Shown here: positions 1-8,148 of the stretch, piece after piece
How the letters are laid out: each line of letters starts with the position of its first letter
Position numbering within the stretch: the stretch's first letter is position 1
From: an uncultured Chitinophaga sp.
GTDB lineage: Bacteria; Bacteroidota; Bacteroidia; Cytophagales; Cyclobacteriaceae
Direction of reading: 5' to 3'
NCBI GenBank assembly: GCA_902168205.1
Contig: CABHOK010000018.1
Location: 1 to 64,000, forward strand
Length of the DNA stretch: 64,000 bases
Notes under the pieces: model-generated
Databases searched by the model: none
Told to the model about the DNA's origin: nothing
Seen by the model: only the letters and a program-made list of their open reading frames with translations
Position numbers and translations under genes: made by a program

Positions 1-113
1 AGCTTAGCCAATTCCAAAACACTGAACTGGCCACGTTCATAATCTTGAACGACTGTCTGTTTAAATTCTTCGCTAAAAAGACGTCTGTTCGCTAATGTAA
101 TTCGCTTTGTCAT
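1..113 (-). CDS. IS3-family transposase OrfA, N-terminal part (cut by window edge)
   Basis: Reading leftwards from an ATG at 111-113 gives an open frame of 37 codons that reaches the window edge. It begins MTKRITLANRRLFSEEFK and continues QTVVQDYERGQFSVLELAK. The RRxFSEEFKxxVVxxYExGxxSVxELA pattern is typical of the helix-turn-helix DNA-binding domain at the start of IS3/IS911 OrfA proteins. OrfA binds the element ends and is fused to the OrfB DDE integrase by frameshifting in this family. OrfB is not in the window, so it is unknown whether the element is intact. Confidence 0.8.
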   Translation of the reverse strand, partial: MTKRITLANRRLFSEEFKQTVVQDYERGQFSVLELAK

Positions 114-156
114 AAGTTAACCTTTTGCGGTCAACCTATTTCAGGGACTGACAACA
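1..156 (-). mobile_element. Edge of an IS3-type insertion sequence
   Basis: The first 113 bases encode the start of a transposase OrfA on the minus strand. Upstream of it, about 124 to 156, lies a sequence that reads on the minus strand as TGTTGTCAGTCCC followed by a TGAAATAGGTTGACC stretch. This looks like an IS3-family terminal end, which typically begins with TG and lies a few dozen bases before orfA. The rest of the element is left of the window, so the other end and any target duplication cannot be seen. The outer boundary near 156 is inferred. Confidence 0.5.
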
Positions 157-195
157 ACCACGCGTACAAGGTATATCTCGTGTTCGCTTAGTAGA

Positions 196-234
196 ATCTT
201 CCTGTAGCCAGCGGCCAGAAGCCAGTAGCCTTCC
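196..234 (-). repeat. Fragment of the intergenic repeat family A
   Basis: The stretch containing GTAGCCAGCGGCCAGAAGCC and then AGTAGCC matches the middle of the longer repeats at 845-1018, 1790-1978, 2528-2692 and 4517-4740. Only about 40 bases are recognisable. It lies just 3' of the DoxX-like gene. Confidence 0.5.
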
Positions 235-236
235 CG

Positions 237-641
237 CTATTTCTCATTTCCCAACACGAGTGTGCGTACTCTTGCATCGCGCAGGTATAGTCCGAGCCAG
301 ACCAGTACCCCGAAGGTTATGGAAAAATATATAGGGAGTTTGGCTTGTACCATGATGGCTGTTGCGCCTCCGAGGTAGGCCGTTAGAAATATAGCACCAA
401 TAACCGCGGTGCGTGGTATAATATATAGAATGGTGCAAATGAGCAGCACAACACCGATTGGTATTACGGCACTGTCGGAGAACCCGAGTTGTGTGGTGCC
501 TTCTACCGAGTGCGATTCACGAATTATCTTCATAATCGCATCAAAGAGTAAAAAGAGTATACATAAACCACTGATAATGCGGCCTGTCCAAAGTGCAGCT
601 TTGGAAAATGTTTTTGGTTGTTGAATTGTTGCAGTTTCCAT
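237..641 (-). CDS. DoxX-like integral membrane protein
   Basis: The 134-residue product has four hydrophobic segments at about 18-38, 55-75, 78-98 and 103-122 and a short charged tail (LRDARVRTL). The pattern GRIISGLCILFLLFDAIMK at the first membrane segment and the PRTAVIGAIFLTAYLGGA loop are typical of DoxX-like (PF13564-type) small membrane proteins of Bacteroidota, whose function is poorly defined. A second, more distant DoxX-type protein is at 30825-31202. It reads towards the IS edge. The start ATG at 639-641 leaves a short hydrophilic N-terminus, as expected for the family. Confidence 0.75.
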   Translation of the reverse strand: METATIQQPKTFSKAALWTGRIISGLCILFLLFDAIMKIIRESHSVEGTTQLGFSDSAVIPIGVVLLICTILYIIPRTAVIGAIFLTAYLGGATAIMVQAKLPIYFSITFGVLVWLGLYLRDARVRTLVLGNEK

Positions 642-844
642 AGTCCGATAATGTTTTTGTTTAATGTTTAAATGTTTCGTTGTTTGATGATGTAAAAGTA
701 CAGCAGTACCGTGTACAGCAGGTTATGCAAAAGCGACATTTAAACGGGGCGAATACGACAAAAAAAATAGTCATGCAGAATTATCTCTCCACGTAGCTAT
801 ATTTTTTCCAGCAGCTTGAAGCTGGCAGTCGGGAATGAAATCAA

Positions 845-1018
845 GTTGGGAAGTCAGTAAAGTCAGGAAGTCAGAAACTCCGGAAGCAATGATACTAGGG
901 TATACGTTTATGGTACTTGGGCGCAGCTTTACTCTTTCCCGTAACCAGCAGCCTGAAGCCAGCCGCCTCTTCTTCCTTTCTCACGGCTCACAACTCAAAG
1001 CTCGCAACTATTTCATAT
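845..1018 (-). repeat. Intergenic repeat family A, copy 1 (reverse orientation)
   Basis: Reversed, this stretch reads GAAATAGTTGCGAGCTTTGA, then a GAGAAAGGAAGAAGAGGCGG stretch, then GGTTACGGGAAAGAGT, and later TCATTGCTTCCGGAG. The same words in the same order occur at 4517-4740 and 2528-2692. It fills most of the gap between the DoxX-like and AlkD-like genes, and its first bases (GAAATAG) supply the stop codon of the AlkD-like gene at 1008-1010. Confidence 0.75.
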
Positions 1019-1757
1019 ATATATCCCGCTGCTTCTTACTCAAGTGTTCTATAGCGTAGCGAAGTGCCACGCGTGGCATCGTAGCTGCGTGTTTGTCGAG
1101 GAAGAGAATGAGTTGTTCAGGACTTTTTCCTCCGGCAGCGCGGAGCCAGCTTCCGGTGGCTTTGTGAATGAGATCTTCCTTGTCTTTTAACAAGAGTTCG
1201 GCAATGCGAAATGTATCTTCAACATCACCTTGGCGTATAAAAAAGTATGTACTGACGATGGCCGTTCTGCGCTCCCACATATTTTTTGAACGCGCCAGTT
1301 TATAGAGTATATCGCGAGGCTTGTCGTATAAATAGCCGCCCACTACATAAGGAGCAGAGCGATCCACCAGGTCCCAGTTATTGATCCGATCATGGCGTTT
1401 TATATATAGGTCGAATAACGCTTTTCGTTTCTCTTCCGGTAATTTTTTCTGACGTGCCTGAAAGTCTAATATACTTACACCGCCTACGCGCACTTCATGT
1501 ATAGCGTTCTCCAGGAGTTTTTCTACTTCGGTCAATTCCATTGCCATAAACTCCTTTGCCAAGGCAAACACCTGGCCCATACGGACACCCATAAATTTAT
1601 CACCCTTGCTATACTCATCTTCCGATTTAAAGTACTTCAGTATTTTTCTCAACTCGTCATCAGACTGATGTTCCTTGAGACGCTCAATGAATTCTTTAGC
1701 AGTAACTTTGCGAGATGCAGTTTTTTTAGCAGTAACTTTTTTTGCAGTCTTAGCCAT
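1008..1757 (-). CDS. DNA alkylation repair protein, AlkD-like
   Basis: This 249-residue protein matches the DNA alkylation repair (PF08713, HEAT-like repeat) family, whose characterised members such as Bacillus AlkD are glycosylases that excise N3- and N7-alkylpurines without base flipping. Visible hallmarks are NNWDLVDRSAPYVVGGYL near residue 125, WERRTAIVSTYFFIRQGD near 160 and IHKATGSWLRAAGG near 200, followed by a helical tail with MPRVALRYAIEHL. The first 20 or so residues are a Lys/Ala/Thr-rich extension (AKKVTAKKTASRKVTAK), perhaps a non-specific DNA-binding tail. The stop codon falls in the adjacent repeat, so the last residues may not be ancestral. Confidence 0.88.
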   Translation of the reverse strand: MAKTAKKVTAKKTASRKVTAKEFIERLKEHQSDDELRKILKYFKSEDEYSKGDKFMGVRMGQVFALAKEFMAMELTEVEKLLENAIHEVRVGGVSILDFQARQKKLPEEKRKALFDLYIKRHDRINNWDLVDRSAPYVVGGYLYDKPRDILYKLARSKNMWERRTAIVSTYFFIRQGDVEDTFRIAELLLKDKEDLIHKATGSWLRAAGGKSPEQLILFLDKHAATMPRVALRYAIEHLSKKQRDIYMK

Positions 1758-1789
1758 AGGCGTGGGGTTGGGTAAATATACTACCAGAA

Positions 1790-1978
1790 GACGGAAGTAA
1801 GAAGAGTCCGGAAGTCGGAAAGTCCGGGAGTAATGACACTAGGATATACATTTATTGGTACTTGGCGTAGCCTTACTCTTTCTTGTAACCAGAAGCTTGA
1901 AGCCAGCGGCCCTTCCTTTTTCGAAGCTCGAGATCAGCAGTCCATACTCTCGCAGCTCGAGGCTCACTACTCATAGCC
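1790..1978 (-). repeat. Intergenic repeat family A, copy 2 (reverse orientation)
   Basis: The words TCCGGAAGTC, then GGATATACATTTATTGGTAC, then TTACTCTTTCTTGTAACCAG, then GAAGCCAGCGGCCCTTCC, and CTCGCAGCTCGAGGCTCA follow the same order as copy 1. It occupies the divergent gap between the AlkD-like gene and the membrane protein at 2034, so any promoters of these two genes lie in or beside the repeat. Confidence 0.75.
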
Positions 1979-2033
1979 AATTTTGTTCTGTGGATTTTTT
2001 TTCGTAACTACAATATACTTTTCCTACCTCGCC

Positions 2034-2528
2034 ATGCGCATAATAGACCTAAAAACTTCCGCTTATTTCTCGGGCATGATCATGATTGCAGGCGCTGCCC
2101 TGGTGCTGATGTCTGTAATTGTATTTTTTGTAAAGATGTGGCTGGCTGTTTTTCTTTTTGTGTGTGGTATAGTAATCTTCACAACCCACTACAGGCTTCG
2201 CGTAGATCTTGATAAGAAAGTATTCTTCGACTACGTATGGATATTGGGAATGAAAAGTGGCGAACGCGGAACGTTTGATACGATCGAATATATCTTCATC
2301 AAGAAAAGTAATGTGTCTCAAACCATGAATCACAGAGCCGGGACAACCGTACTTCGCAAGGAAGTTTTCGATGGCTATCTCAAATTCTCAGACGTAAACA
2401 AAATACACCTGGCTTCCCGCGACAGCAAGAAAGACCTTGTAAAACAACTACAACCACTCGCCATGCAACTCAACGTCCGCGTGATAGACCACACCGAAGG
2501 ACAGCCGTTTGAAATACGCATGGTGTGA
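2034..2528 (+). CDS. Small membrane protein of unknown function
   Basis: I chose the ATG at 2034, giving 164 residues; an upstream ATG at 1983 in the same frame would add 17 residues that look like leader. Two adjacent membrane segments (about 12-32 and 33-52) are followed by a soluble domain of about 110 residues with alternating beta-like pattern (RLRVDLDKKVFFDYVWILG, TIEYIFIKK). This two-TM plus beta layout resembles PH-like or YdbT-type membrane domains, but no family signature is clear. The product ends exactly where repeat copy 3 begins. Confidence 0.7.
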   Translation: MRIIDLKTSAYFSGMIMIAGAALVLMSVIVFFVKMWLAVFLFVCGIVIFTTHYRLRVDLDKKVFFDYVWILGMKSGERGTFDTIEYIFIKKSNVSQTMNHRAGTTVLRKEVFDGYLKFSDVNKIHLASRDSKKDLVKQLQPLAMQLNVRVIDHTEGQPFEIRMV

Positions 2529-2692
2529 ATGGAAATAGCTGCGAGCCATGAGCCTCGAGCTGCGAGAAAGGAAGAAGAGCGGCTGCTGGCTACAGGAAAG
2601 AGTGCAGCAACGATATATATACCGACAAACGGACCTTCTACCTTCATTGCTTCCGGACTTTCCCACTTCCCAACTCCTTTACTTTCCAACTT
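2528..2692 (+). repeat. Intergenic repeat family A, copy 3
   Basis: Starts with ATGGAAATAGCTGCGAGCC, continues GAGAAAGGAAGAAGAGCGGC, TACAGGAAAGAGTGCAGC and CTTCATTGCTTCCGGAC. It begins directly at the stop codon of the preceding gene and ends at the 3' end of the DUF1801 gene, so it sits between two converging genes. Open frames through it are chance products of the repeat. Confidence 0.78.
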
Positions 2693-2695
2693 TTC

Positions 2696-3070
2696 TTATT
2701 CCTTACTCTTGTTCTCTTTCACCCTCTCCTTTACAATCTTCTTCACCAACGGTGTGGGTATTGGTTTCTCCGGGGTGAAGTGAATGGTGCGGCCTGAACT
2801 TTTGAATGGGGCTAATTCTTTGGCGAAAGTTTCTGCTATAGATTTACTCACAACTACCAGCGAAAGATGATTTTTAAACGCTGCGAAATGTACCAGCGGA
2901 CCATTCTGTTTATAGGTTGGTATCTGGTAACTGATTACTTCTTCAGCGTTGGGGGCTGCTGCTTTAATAGCTTCGCGGATTTTTTCGAGTGCTTGCTGCT
3001 GATCTTCGGGAAGCGCCATCAGGTACTCGTCAACCGTTTTAGGTGTGGCAATGGTGGTGTCTTTTTTCAT
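2696..3070 (-). CDS. DUF1801 / YdhG-like protein
   Basis: The 124-residue product shows the DUF1801 pattern: TVDEYLMALPEDQQQALEKI near the start, AEEVISYQIPTYKQNGPLVH in the middle, LVVVSKSIAETFAKELAPF, and the GRTIHFTPEKPIPTPLVKKI tail. Relatives such as Bacillus YdhG/Fra have been described as frataxin-like iron chaperones, but most members have no known role. A Lys/Glu-rich C-terminus follows. It runs in the same direction as the VOC gene 45 bases upstream and may be co-transcribed with it. Confidence 0.85.
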   Translation of the reverse strand: MKKDTTIATPKTVDEYLMALPEDQQQALEKIREAIKAAAPNAEEVISYQIPTYKQNGPLVHFAAFKNHLSLVVVSKSIAETFAKELAPFKSSGRTIHFTPEKPIPTPLVKKIVKERVKENKSKE

Positions 3071-3115
3071 AGGTGAAGTGCGTTTAATCCTTTAGACAAC
3101 AGACTATATATATAC

Positions 3116-3586
3116 TTACCCGTTGTAAACAGCCTCCATGGTTTTTATATCCAGCTTTACCATTTTCATAACAGCATCCATAACACGTTTTGCGCGGGCA
3201 GGATTTTTAGCATCGAGAAGTTTGTCGAGATTGGCCGGAACGATCTGCCAGGATACACCGTATCTATCTTTCAACCAGCCGCATTGTTGTATAGTGCCAC
3301 CAGCAGAAAGTTTGTCCCACATAGTGTCGAGCTCTGCCTGGTCATCGCATTGTACTACAAAAGATATAGCTTCGGTAAATTTAAAATGCGGTCCGCCATT
3401 CAGGGCAGTAAATTCTTCACCGTTCAACTCGAACGCAACGGTCATTACCGTACCGGCCGGTTGCATGCCGCCTTCGGGATAATAGGTGGTGCTGTTGATC
3501 TTCGAGTTCTTGAAGATCGAAGTATAATAGCGTGCTGCTTCTTCAGCCTCGCTGTTGAACCAGAGGAAGGGAACTATCTTTTTCAT
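3116..3586 (-). CDS. VOC family protein, PhnB-like (3-demethylubiquinone methyltransferase-like fold)
   Basis: The 156-residue product begins KKIVPFLWFNSEAEEAARYY, then IFKNSKI and GTVMTVAFELNGEEFTALNGGP. This is the PF06983 branch of the vicinal oxygen chelate fold, related to PhnB and glyoxalase/bleomycin-resistance domains. The Bacteroidota members are common, cytoplasmic and of unknown substrate. The later WDKLSAGGTIQQCGWLKDRYGVSWQIVP block is also typical. The length is normal for a single paired-beta-alpha-beta unit. It lies directly upstream of the DUF1801 gene. Confidence 0.88.
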   Translation of the reverse strand: MKKIVPFLWFNSEAEEAARYYTSIFKNSKINSTTYYPEGGMQPAGTVMTVAFELNGEEFTALNGGPHFKFTEAISFVVQCDDQAELDTMWDKLSAGGTIQQCGWLKDRYGVSWQIVPANLDKLLDAKNPARAKRVMDAVMKMVKLDIKTMEAVYNG

Positions 3587-3596
3587 GTCGTTATAG

Positions 3597-3695
3597 TTTA
3601 GCTGTGAGCTTTGAGCCTCGCGTTACGAGAGAAAGCTACTGACTTCAAGCTGCTGGCTTCCGGACTTTTCCAGCTTTCGGACTTCCGGACTCTTT
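3597..3695 (+). repeat. Intergenic repeat family A, copy 4 (short)
   Basis: TAGCTGTGAGCTTTGAGCC, GCTGCTGGCTTCCGGAC and ACTTCCGGACTCTTTT match the two ends of the longer copies, but the middle AAAGGAAGAAGAG part is missing. It lies upstream of the VOC gene in the 262-base gap before the DUF3575 gene. The rest of that gap shows nothing clear. Confidence 0.65.
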
Positions 3696-3848
3696 TACTC
3701 CGCTTGCAGTACAGTATATATACTCTGTCCCTCTGTGATTTCTTCTTTGCGGACCTTTGTGTTTCTGGATTTTGTCTACACGAAGATACAGCTACCACCC
3801 TGAAGCCAGCAGGTGCAATAACGACATACTAAGGGTGAACTACGACAA

Positions 3849-4490
3849 TCAGAAACGAATACCGGCATTGACACCGGCTACAACCTGGAAGGAACGAATA
3901 GCTTCCTGACTCACATAACCACCTTTAACAGATGTCTCTACGTATACGCCACCCAGGAAACAGTCAATCGTAATTTTATCGGCAATTACCCATTGATATC
4001 CACCGTGGAGACCGCCACCCAACTGATCGATGTGCGCACCGATCATCTGGTTGTTGTCGTATACTTTGTAATCGGAGTAGATCAGAAACGGTTCGGCATA
4101 AAGTCCGGCAGGAGGTACGCGTTTCTTTAAAATATAGTAGCGTAAGGCAGGCATAAACGATATACCCTTGAAATCGAATTCTTCATATTTAAAATTCGCA
4201 TACTCAATGGTTCCGAGTATACTGCGCGGTGCCGTGCGGGCAAGCCGTTCGAAAGTAACGTTGTAGTAGCCTGCCATAAATCCGAGTACATCGGTTTTTA
4301 CAACATTGCGCTTGCGTTCAACGTTAAGGCTATCCGCCTCACGAAGTTTAGCTTTATACTTATCTACACGGGGGCGTTCTCGCGGCTGGTCTTGTCCGTT
4401 AGCATGGTAACAGGTAAAGCCAGTGCACATCAAAACAACAAGCGTTGCACGAAGCATTGCAACAGAAACATAACTTTTGAAAACAGGCAT
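3849..4490 (-). CDS. Secreted outer-membrane barrel protein, DUF3575-like
   Basis: I start this at 4490 (MPVFKSYVSVAMLRATLVV), because the upstream in-frame ATG lies in repeat sequence. The 213-residue product then has a signal peptide ending near HANG/QD at about residue 33. After it come KTDVLGFMAGYYNVTFERL, RYYILKK and GLYAEPFLIYSDYKV, a layout like DUF3575 proteins, which are predicted outer-membrane beta-barrels. The C-terminus GVNAGIRF ends in Phe, as usual for barrels inserted by the BAM complex. There is no obvious partner gene. Confidence 0.75.
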   Translation of the reverse strand: MPVFKSYVSVAMLRATLVVLMCTGFTCYHANGQDQPRERPRVDKYKAKLREADSLNVERKRNVVKTDVLGFMAGYYNVTFERLARTAPRSILGTIEYANFKYEEFDFKGISFMPALRYYILKKRVPPAGLYAEPFLIYSDYKVYDNNQMIGAHIDQLGGGLHGGYQWVIADKITIDCFLGGVYVETSVKGGYVSQEAIRSFQVVAGVNAGIRF

Positions 4491-4516
4491 ACGTGGGGTA
4501 GTATCGCGCAATATAA

Positions 4517-4740
4517 GGAAATAGCTGCGAGCTTTGAGCTGCGAGTTGCGAGAAAAAGGCTGCAAGAGGAAAGGCTGCGAGCCATGAGCTGTGAGCTGTG
4601 AGAAAGGAAGAAGAGTGGCTGCTGGCCTCAGGCTACTGGTTACGGGAAAGAGTATAGCTGCGATACCGCACCAATAAACGTAAATACTACCTTCATGCTT
4701 CCAGACTTCCCGGCTTTCAGACTTCCGGACTCTTGCTTCT
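4517..4740 (+). repeat. Intergenic repeat family A, copy 5 (longest)
   Basis: This is the longest copy: AGGAAATAGCTGCGAGCTTT, GAGAAAGGAAGAAGAGTGGC, TACTGGTTACGGGAAAGAGT, ACCAATAAACGTAAATAC, CCTTCATGCTTCCAGAC and CAGACTTCCGGACTC. The GCTGCGAG/GAGCTGTGAG unit is internally duplicated. It fills the divergent gap between the DUF3575 gene and the ABC permease, so the promoters of both lie inside or next to it. Confidence 0.78.
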
Positions 4741-4791
4741 TCCTACTGCGTTGCTAACTTGTATATACATTACAACCAACTACAGTTACTC

Positions 4792-7206
4792 ATGCTGAAG
4801 CACTACTGGATAACCGCCATCCGCAACCTGATGCGCAGTAAATTATTCACATCTATAAACGTTGTCGGACTCTCTGTAAGCATTGCACTTTTTATGGCGC
4901 TTACCGGGTACGTTGCGTATCAGTTCAGTTACGATACATTTTATAAGGATGCTGAACGTATTTACCGCATCGACTATTACGAGTACCAGCAGGGACAACC
5001 TGTATTGCAAAGCTCACGCACGCACGATCGCGCGGCACTGCTGGCGGGAGAATATTTACCGCAGATCGAAGCGGTTACCAGGGTATATAATGAAAAGGCC
5101 TATGTGTTTACGGAAGATGTACGCATTGTAGACCAGGACATGCTTTTTGTAGACAGCTCGTTCTTTAAAGTGTTTGATGTAAAGATCATCAGCGGGTCGG
5201 CTGATAATTCGTTGATACCGCCCAAAGCGGTTATGATATCGCAGTCGCAGGCGAAAGTATATTTTGGTGATGCTGATCCGGTAGGTAAAACAATATATTT
5301 CAACGAACGACTGCCCTTTACCATTACCGGTGTGTTTGAAGATATACCCGCCAACAGTTCTATCGACTATGATTTCTTATTGTCATGGTCAACGATGCCA
5401 TTCTACGGATGGGTATCAAAAGATGGCGACTTCAGTTTCCCGTGGACATTCACCTTCGTAAAACTTCGTGAGCATGCTACGGATATAGCAGTCATTAACA
5501 ACGAGCTGAGTCGCATGGCTGCCGAGCATATTCGTAGTTTAAAAGATCGGGGTCACACAGGCCGCTATGAGCTGCGTCCGTATCTTGATCTGCATACTTC
5601 TACAACACTGGCCGGAGAGATCAAGCCGGGTATAAATAGAACCGTGCTATATGCTTTGATCTCGCTGGCGGTATTTATACTCGTAGCGGCCTGGATCAAT
5701 TATATCAATCTGTCGCTGGCACGATCGCTGGAGCGTGCGGATGAAATTGGTGTGCGAAAAGTTTTTGGTGCTTCCCGTCTCACCATCAGCGGACAATTTG
5801 TGCTGGAGGCGTGTATCCTCTCCGTGGTAACATTTTGTATTGGCTTCGGGTTGTATCATTTGTTTACCGGTTCGCTCTCCCAACTGCTGTTTACGAATAT
5901 AACCTTTGCATCCATCAGCGTTACTTCATGGTTGCTTTATGCCGCTGCATTTGTAGCCGGTACTACACTTATCGCTTTTTACCCCGCCAACTTTATTTCA
6001 AAGTATAAACCGGTTATGATTCTCAAGAACAAACTTGGCACTGGTAAAGGCAAGGCCAATGTACTTCACCAGGGGCTTATGGTGTTCCAGATGTTTCTGG
6101 CTGTAGCCATTGTAGGAATTACATTTATAGCCGGCAGACAAATTAAATTCATGCACGAGTTTGATTCCGGTTTCAGTGCCGGGCAAACCATCAGTCTGCG
6201 TGCACCGGCCTCTACTAATTCTGATTCATTACGCTATACACGCTTTACTTCGTTCCGCGAAGAAGTGCTGCAACTTGCAGCATTCAAGTCGGGCAGTGCA
6301 TCGATGAATATACCGGGGCAGGAGATCCGTTTTCACGATGAAGGTATACATGCCGTTGGTTCCGAGAATGAAAAGAAGCAATCGTTCTGGATCATGTGGG
6401 TGGATGAAGGGTACCAGGAAACATTCGGCATGACGTTGCTCGGTGGTCGTAACTTTAACAGCCAGGAATCCGGCAAAGGCAATGCATGTGTTATTAATGA
6501 GACAGCTGCACGTGCGTTGGGCTATAAAACACCAACCGATGCCGTGAACACAACTATACTCACCAGCGATAATAAACCTGTAACGATAGTAGGTGTATGG
6601 AAAGATTATCATCATGAATCCGTACGCAAGCCGGTAGAGCCTGTTATATTCTATCACCGACATCCGCATGAGTATGGATATTATTCATTCAATGTCCAAT
6701 CGCGCGAAGGAAATTACCTGGCAGCGCTTGAAGAGATCTGGCGCAGGCATTATCCCAACGATCAGTTTATATACCACTTCATGGATCGCTTCTTCGAAGA
6801 GCAATACCGTGCTGATAAGCTGTTCGGAAAATTACTCAGCGTGTTCAGTATCATTTCCATTAGCGTGGCCAGTCTCGGGTTGTTTGGTATGGCATCGCTC
6901 GCCATGGTAAAGCGCACGAAAGAGATCGGAGTACGCAAAGTACTGGGAGCATCGGTAGTAAACATCGTTCTGTTGCTTTGCAAAAACTACATCAGGCTTA
7001 TTGCTATAAGCTGCGTGTTTGCATTCCCGGTTATATATTATTTAACCAACCGCTGGCTGCAGGATTTTGCATATAAAATAACAATAAGCTGGTGGATGAT
7101 TGTGCTGCCCGGTGCTATCGTGCTCACCGCAGCGCTCCTTACCATCGCTACACAAACCATTCGCGCAGCTACGGCAAACCCTACACGCAGTTTAAAGGAG
7201 CAATAA
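4792..7206 (+). CDS. Orphan MacB/FtsX-type ABC transporter permease (paralogue 1)
   Basis: I start this at the ATG at 4792 (MLKHYWITAIRNLMRSK), giving 804 residues. The architecture is TM1 (about 21-43), a large periplasmic MacB_PCD domain, three TMs with a first FtsX domain (ERADEIGVRKVFGASRLT, about residue 310), a second MacB_PCD domain, then a second FtsX domain with RTKEIGVRKVLGASVVN near 710 and the terminal NPTRSLKEQ. FtsX/MacB permeases couple ATP hydrolysis on a separate subunit to mechanical work across the envelope. No ATPase gene is adjacent, which is usual for this expanded Bacteroidota group. A close paralogue is at 46622-49039. Confidence 0.92.
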   Translation: MLKHYWITAIRNLMRSKLFTSINVVGLSVSIALFMALTGYVAYQFSYDTFYKDAERIYRIDYYEYQQGQPVLQSSRTHDRAALLAGEYLPQIEAVTRVYNEKAYVFTEDVRIVDQDMLFVDSSFFKVFDVKIISGSADNSLIPPKAVMISQSQAKVYFGDADPVGKTIYFNERLPFTITGVFEDIPANSSIDYDFLLSWSTMPFYGWVSKDGDFSFPWTFTFVKLREHATDIAVINNELSRMAAEHIRSLKDRGHTGRYELRPYLDLHTSTTLAGEIKPGINRTVLYALISLAVFILVAAWINYINLSLARSLERADEIGVRKVFGASRLTISGQFVLEACILSVVTFCIGFGLYHLFTGSLSQLLFTNITFASISVTSWLLYAAAFVAGTTLIAFYPANFISKYKPVMILKNKLGTGKGKANVLHQGLMVFQMFLAVAIVGITFIAGRQIKFMHEFDSGFSAGQTISLRAPASTNSDSLRYTRFTSFREEVLQLAAFKSGSASMNIPGQEIRFHDEGIHAVGSENEKKQSFWIMWVDEGYQETFGMTLLGGRNFNSQESGKGNACVINETAARALGYKTPTDAVNTTILTSDNKPVTIVGVWKDYHHESVRKPVEPVIFYHRHPHEYGYYSFNVQSREGNYLAALEEIWRRHYPNDQFIYHFMDRFFEEQYRADKLFGKLLSVFSIISISVASLGLFGMASLAMVKRTKEIGVRKVLGASVVNIVLLLCKNYIRLIAISCVFAFPVIYYLTNRWLQDFAYKITISWWMIVLPGAIVLTAALLTIATQTIRAATANPTRSLKEQ

Positions 7207-7252
7207 GTTTTTCAGATTATTAACAACTGAAAACATACTTGTACGTATGGGG

Positions 7253-7287
7253 TATGCCTGGCGGTGCAACGTGGCACGTCAGGCATA
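7253..7287. terminator. Bidirectional hairpin terminator
   Basis: TATGCCTG and CAGGCATA form perfect 8-base arms, extended inward by near-complementary GCGGTGC and GTGGCACG. It lies 46 bases after the permease stop and 23 bases after the end of the facing gene, with A+T-rich TATATATTTATA on the right. Its position between converging genes suggests it ends both transcripts. Confidence 0.65.
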
Positions 7288-7310
7288 TATATTTATACCG
7301 GGCTGGTACT

Positions 7311-7802
7311 CTATAGAAAGGTGCTTCGCTTTATTTCAATGTAATGACTGGGGATGCGCAGCAGATCACTTTTTTCCACCACCAGTGTCTCTATACCTAA
7401 ATCAAATTGGCGGGCGTATGCATTGGTATTTGCTTCGGCCAGCAGGATGTTGTCCTCAAGCACTTCGTTGTCGTCATCAATCTCGGCCCAGACCATAATG
7501 GTTGCGGGAGCAAGCGCAAACGCGAGCGTATCCGGCAGCGCATTGCGTTCCATCACTTCGTGCAGGTATTTCAGAATAACATTTTTGATCAGCACCTGTG
7601 TGGCTTCCCTTCGTATATTCTTGAAGATCGTTCCATCATCAGCGGCAATTATATGTTGGTAAAGGGCCCTGGTATTTTCATCTTCCATAACCGACTGAAA
7701 CTTCGGTTGATCTGTTCTCATACCCGAAATCAGATTTTCAAACCATGGCTCCTGTGCGGCAGGCAGGATGCTTCGGAATGTCTTTTCAATCATTTTCTGC
7801 AT
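7311..7802 (-). CDS. Uncharacterised cytoplasmic protein
   Basis: A 163-residue soluble protein with no signal peptide or membrane segment. The first 100 residues are predicted helical (LYQHIIAADDGTIFKNIRRE), the rest is mixed, with an acidic WAEIDDDNEVLEDNILLAEA stretch and a basic end (SHYIEIKRSTFL). The second initiator Met at residue 4 is also possible. I do not recognise the family. It converges on the permease and diverges from the M48 operon. Confidence 0.6.
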   Translation of the reverse strand: MQKMIEKTFRSILPAAQEPWFENLISGMRTDQPKFQSVMEDENTRALYQHIIAADDGTIFKNIRREATQVLIKNVILKYLHEVMERNALPDTLAFALAPATIMVWAEIDDDNEVLEDNILLAEANTNAYARQFDLGIETLVVEKSDLLRIPSHYIEIKRSTFL

Positions 7803-8148
7803 ACACGGTGCTTTCTGTGTTTTCCCTTACATCACTGCCCCGGATAATTCTCATCATTTGAAGATGAGAAGTGCGCAGTAGCGATGGAGTTGTATTTTTT
7901 CCCGATGAACAAGTATACATCTAATTTCTGCGGATGAACCCGCGCTGTATTATTTTTGGCAAGGTTACAGTTTTATGCAGCAACAGGTTTATCATAACGA
8001 ACGGGGTATGTCTTAACCTATAATTTTCAATACAGATGCCTGTTGCGTAGTAATCGCTGCAAACACATCAATAATCATACATCGTAAGGAGAGGCCGTTG
8101 GGTGTTACGGAAAATGTTAAGAAACTTGCATCCGATTCTAATCTACCT
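7803..8148. other. Divergent intergenic region before the M48 operon
   Basis: This 346-base gap separates two divergent genes and should hold both promoters. TTCTCATC (7848-7855) and GATGAGAA (7863-7870) form an 8-base inverted repeat with a 7-base spacer, a possible operator. TATTTTTG at 7951-7958 fits the Bacteroidota -7 box reading right, but I see no good -33 partner. An in-frame GTG/TTG-type extension of the M48 frame reaches back to about 8098 but lies upstream of the signal peptide and was not used. Confidence 0.4.

Noticed and set aside
2529-2783. Open frames through repeat family A copy 3
   Set aside because: They result from translation of the repeat in several frames, with E/R/A-rich, non-conserved products.
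6229-6669. A 146-residue frame opposite the ABC permease
   Set aside because: It is antisense to the second periplasmic domain of the permease and has a composition of a shadow frame.
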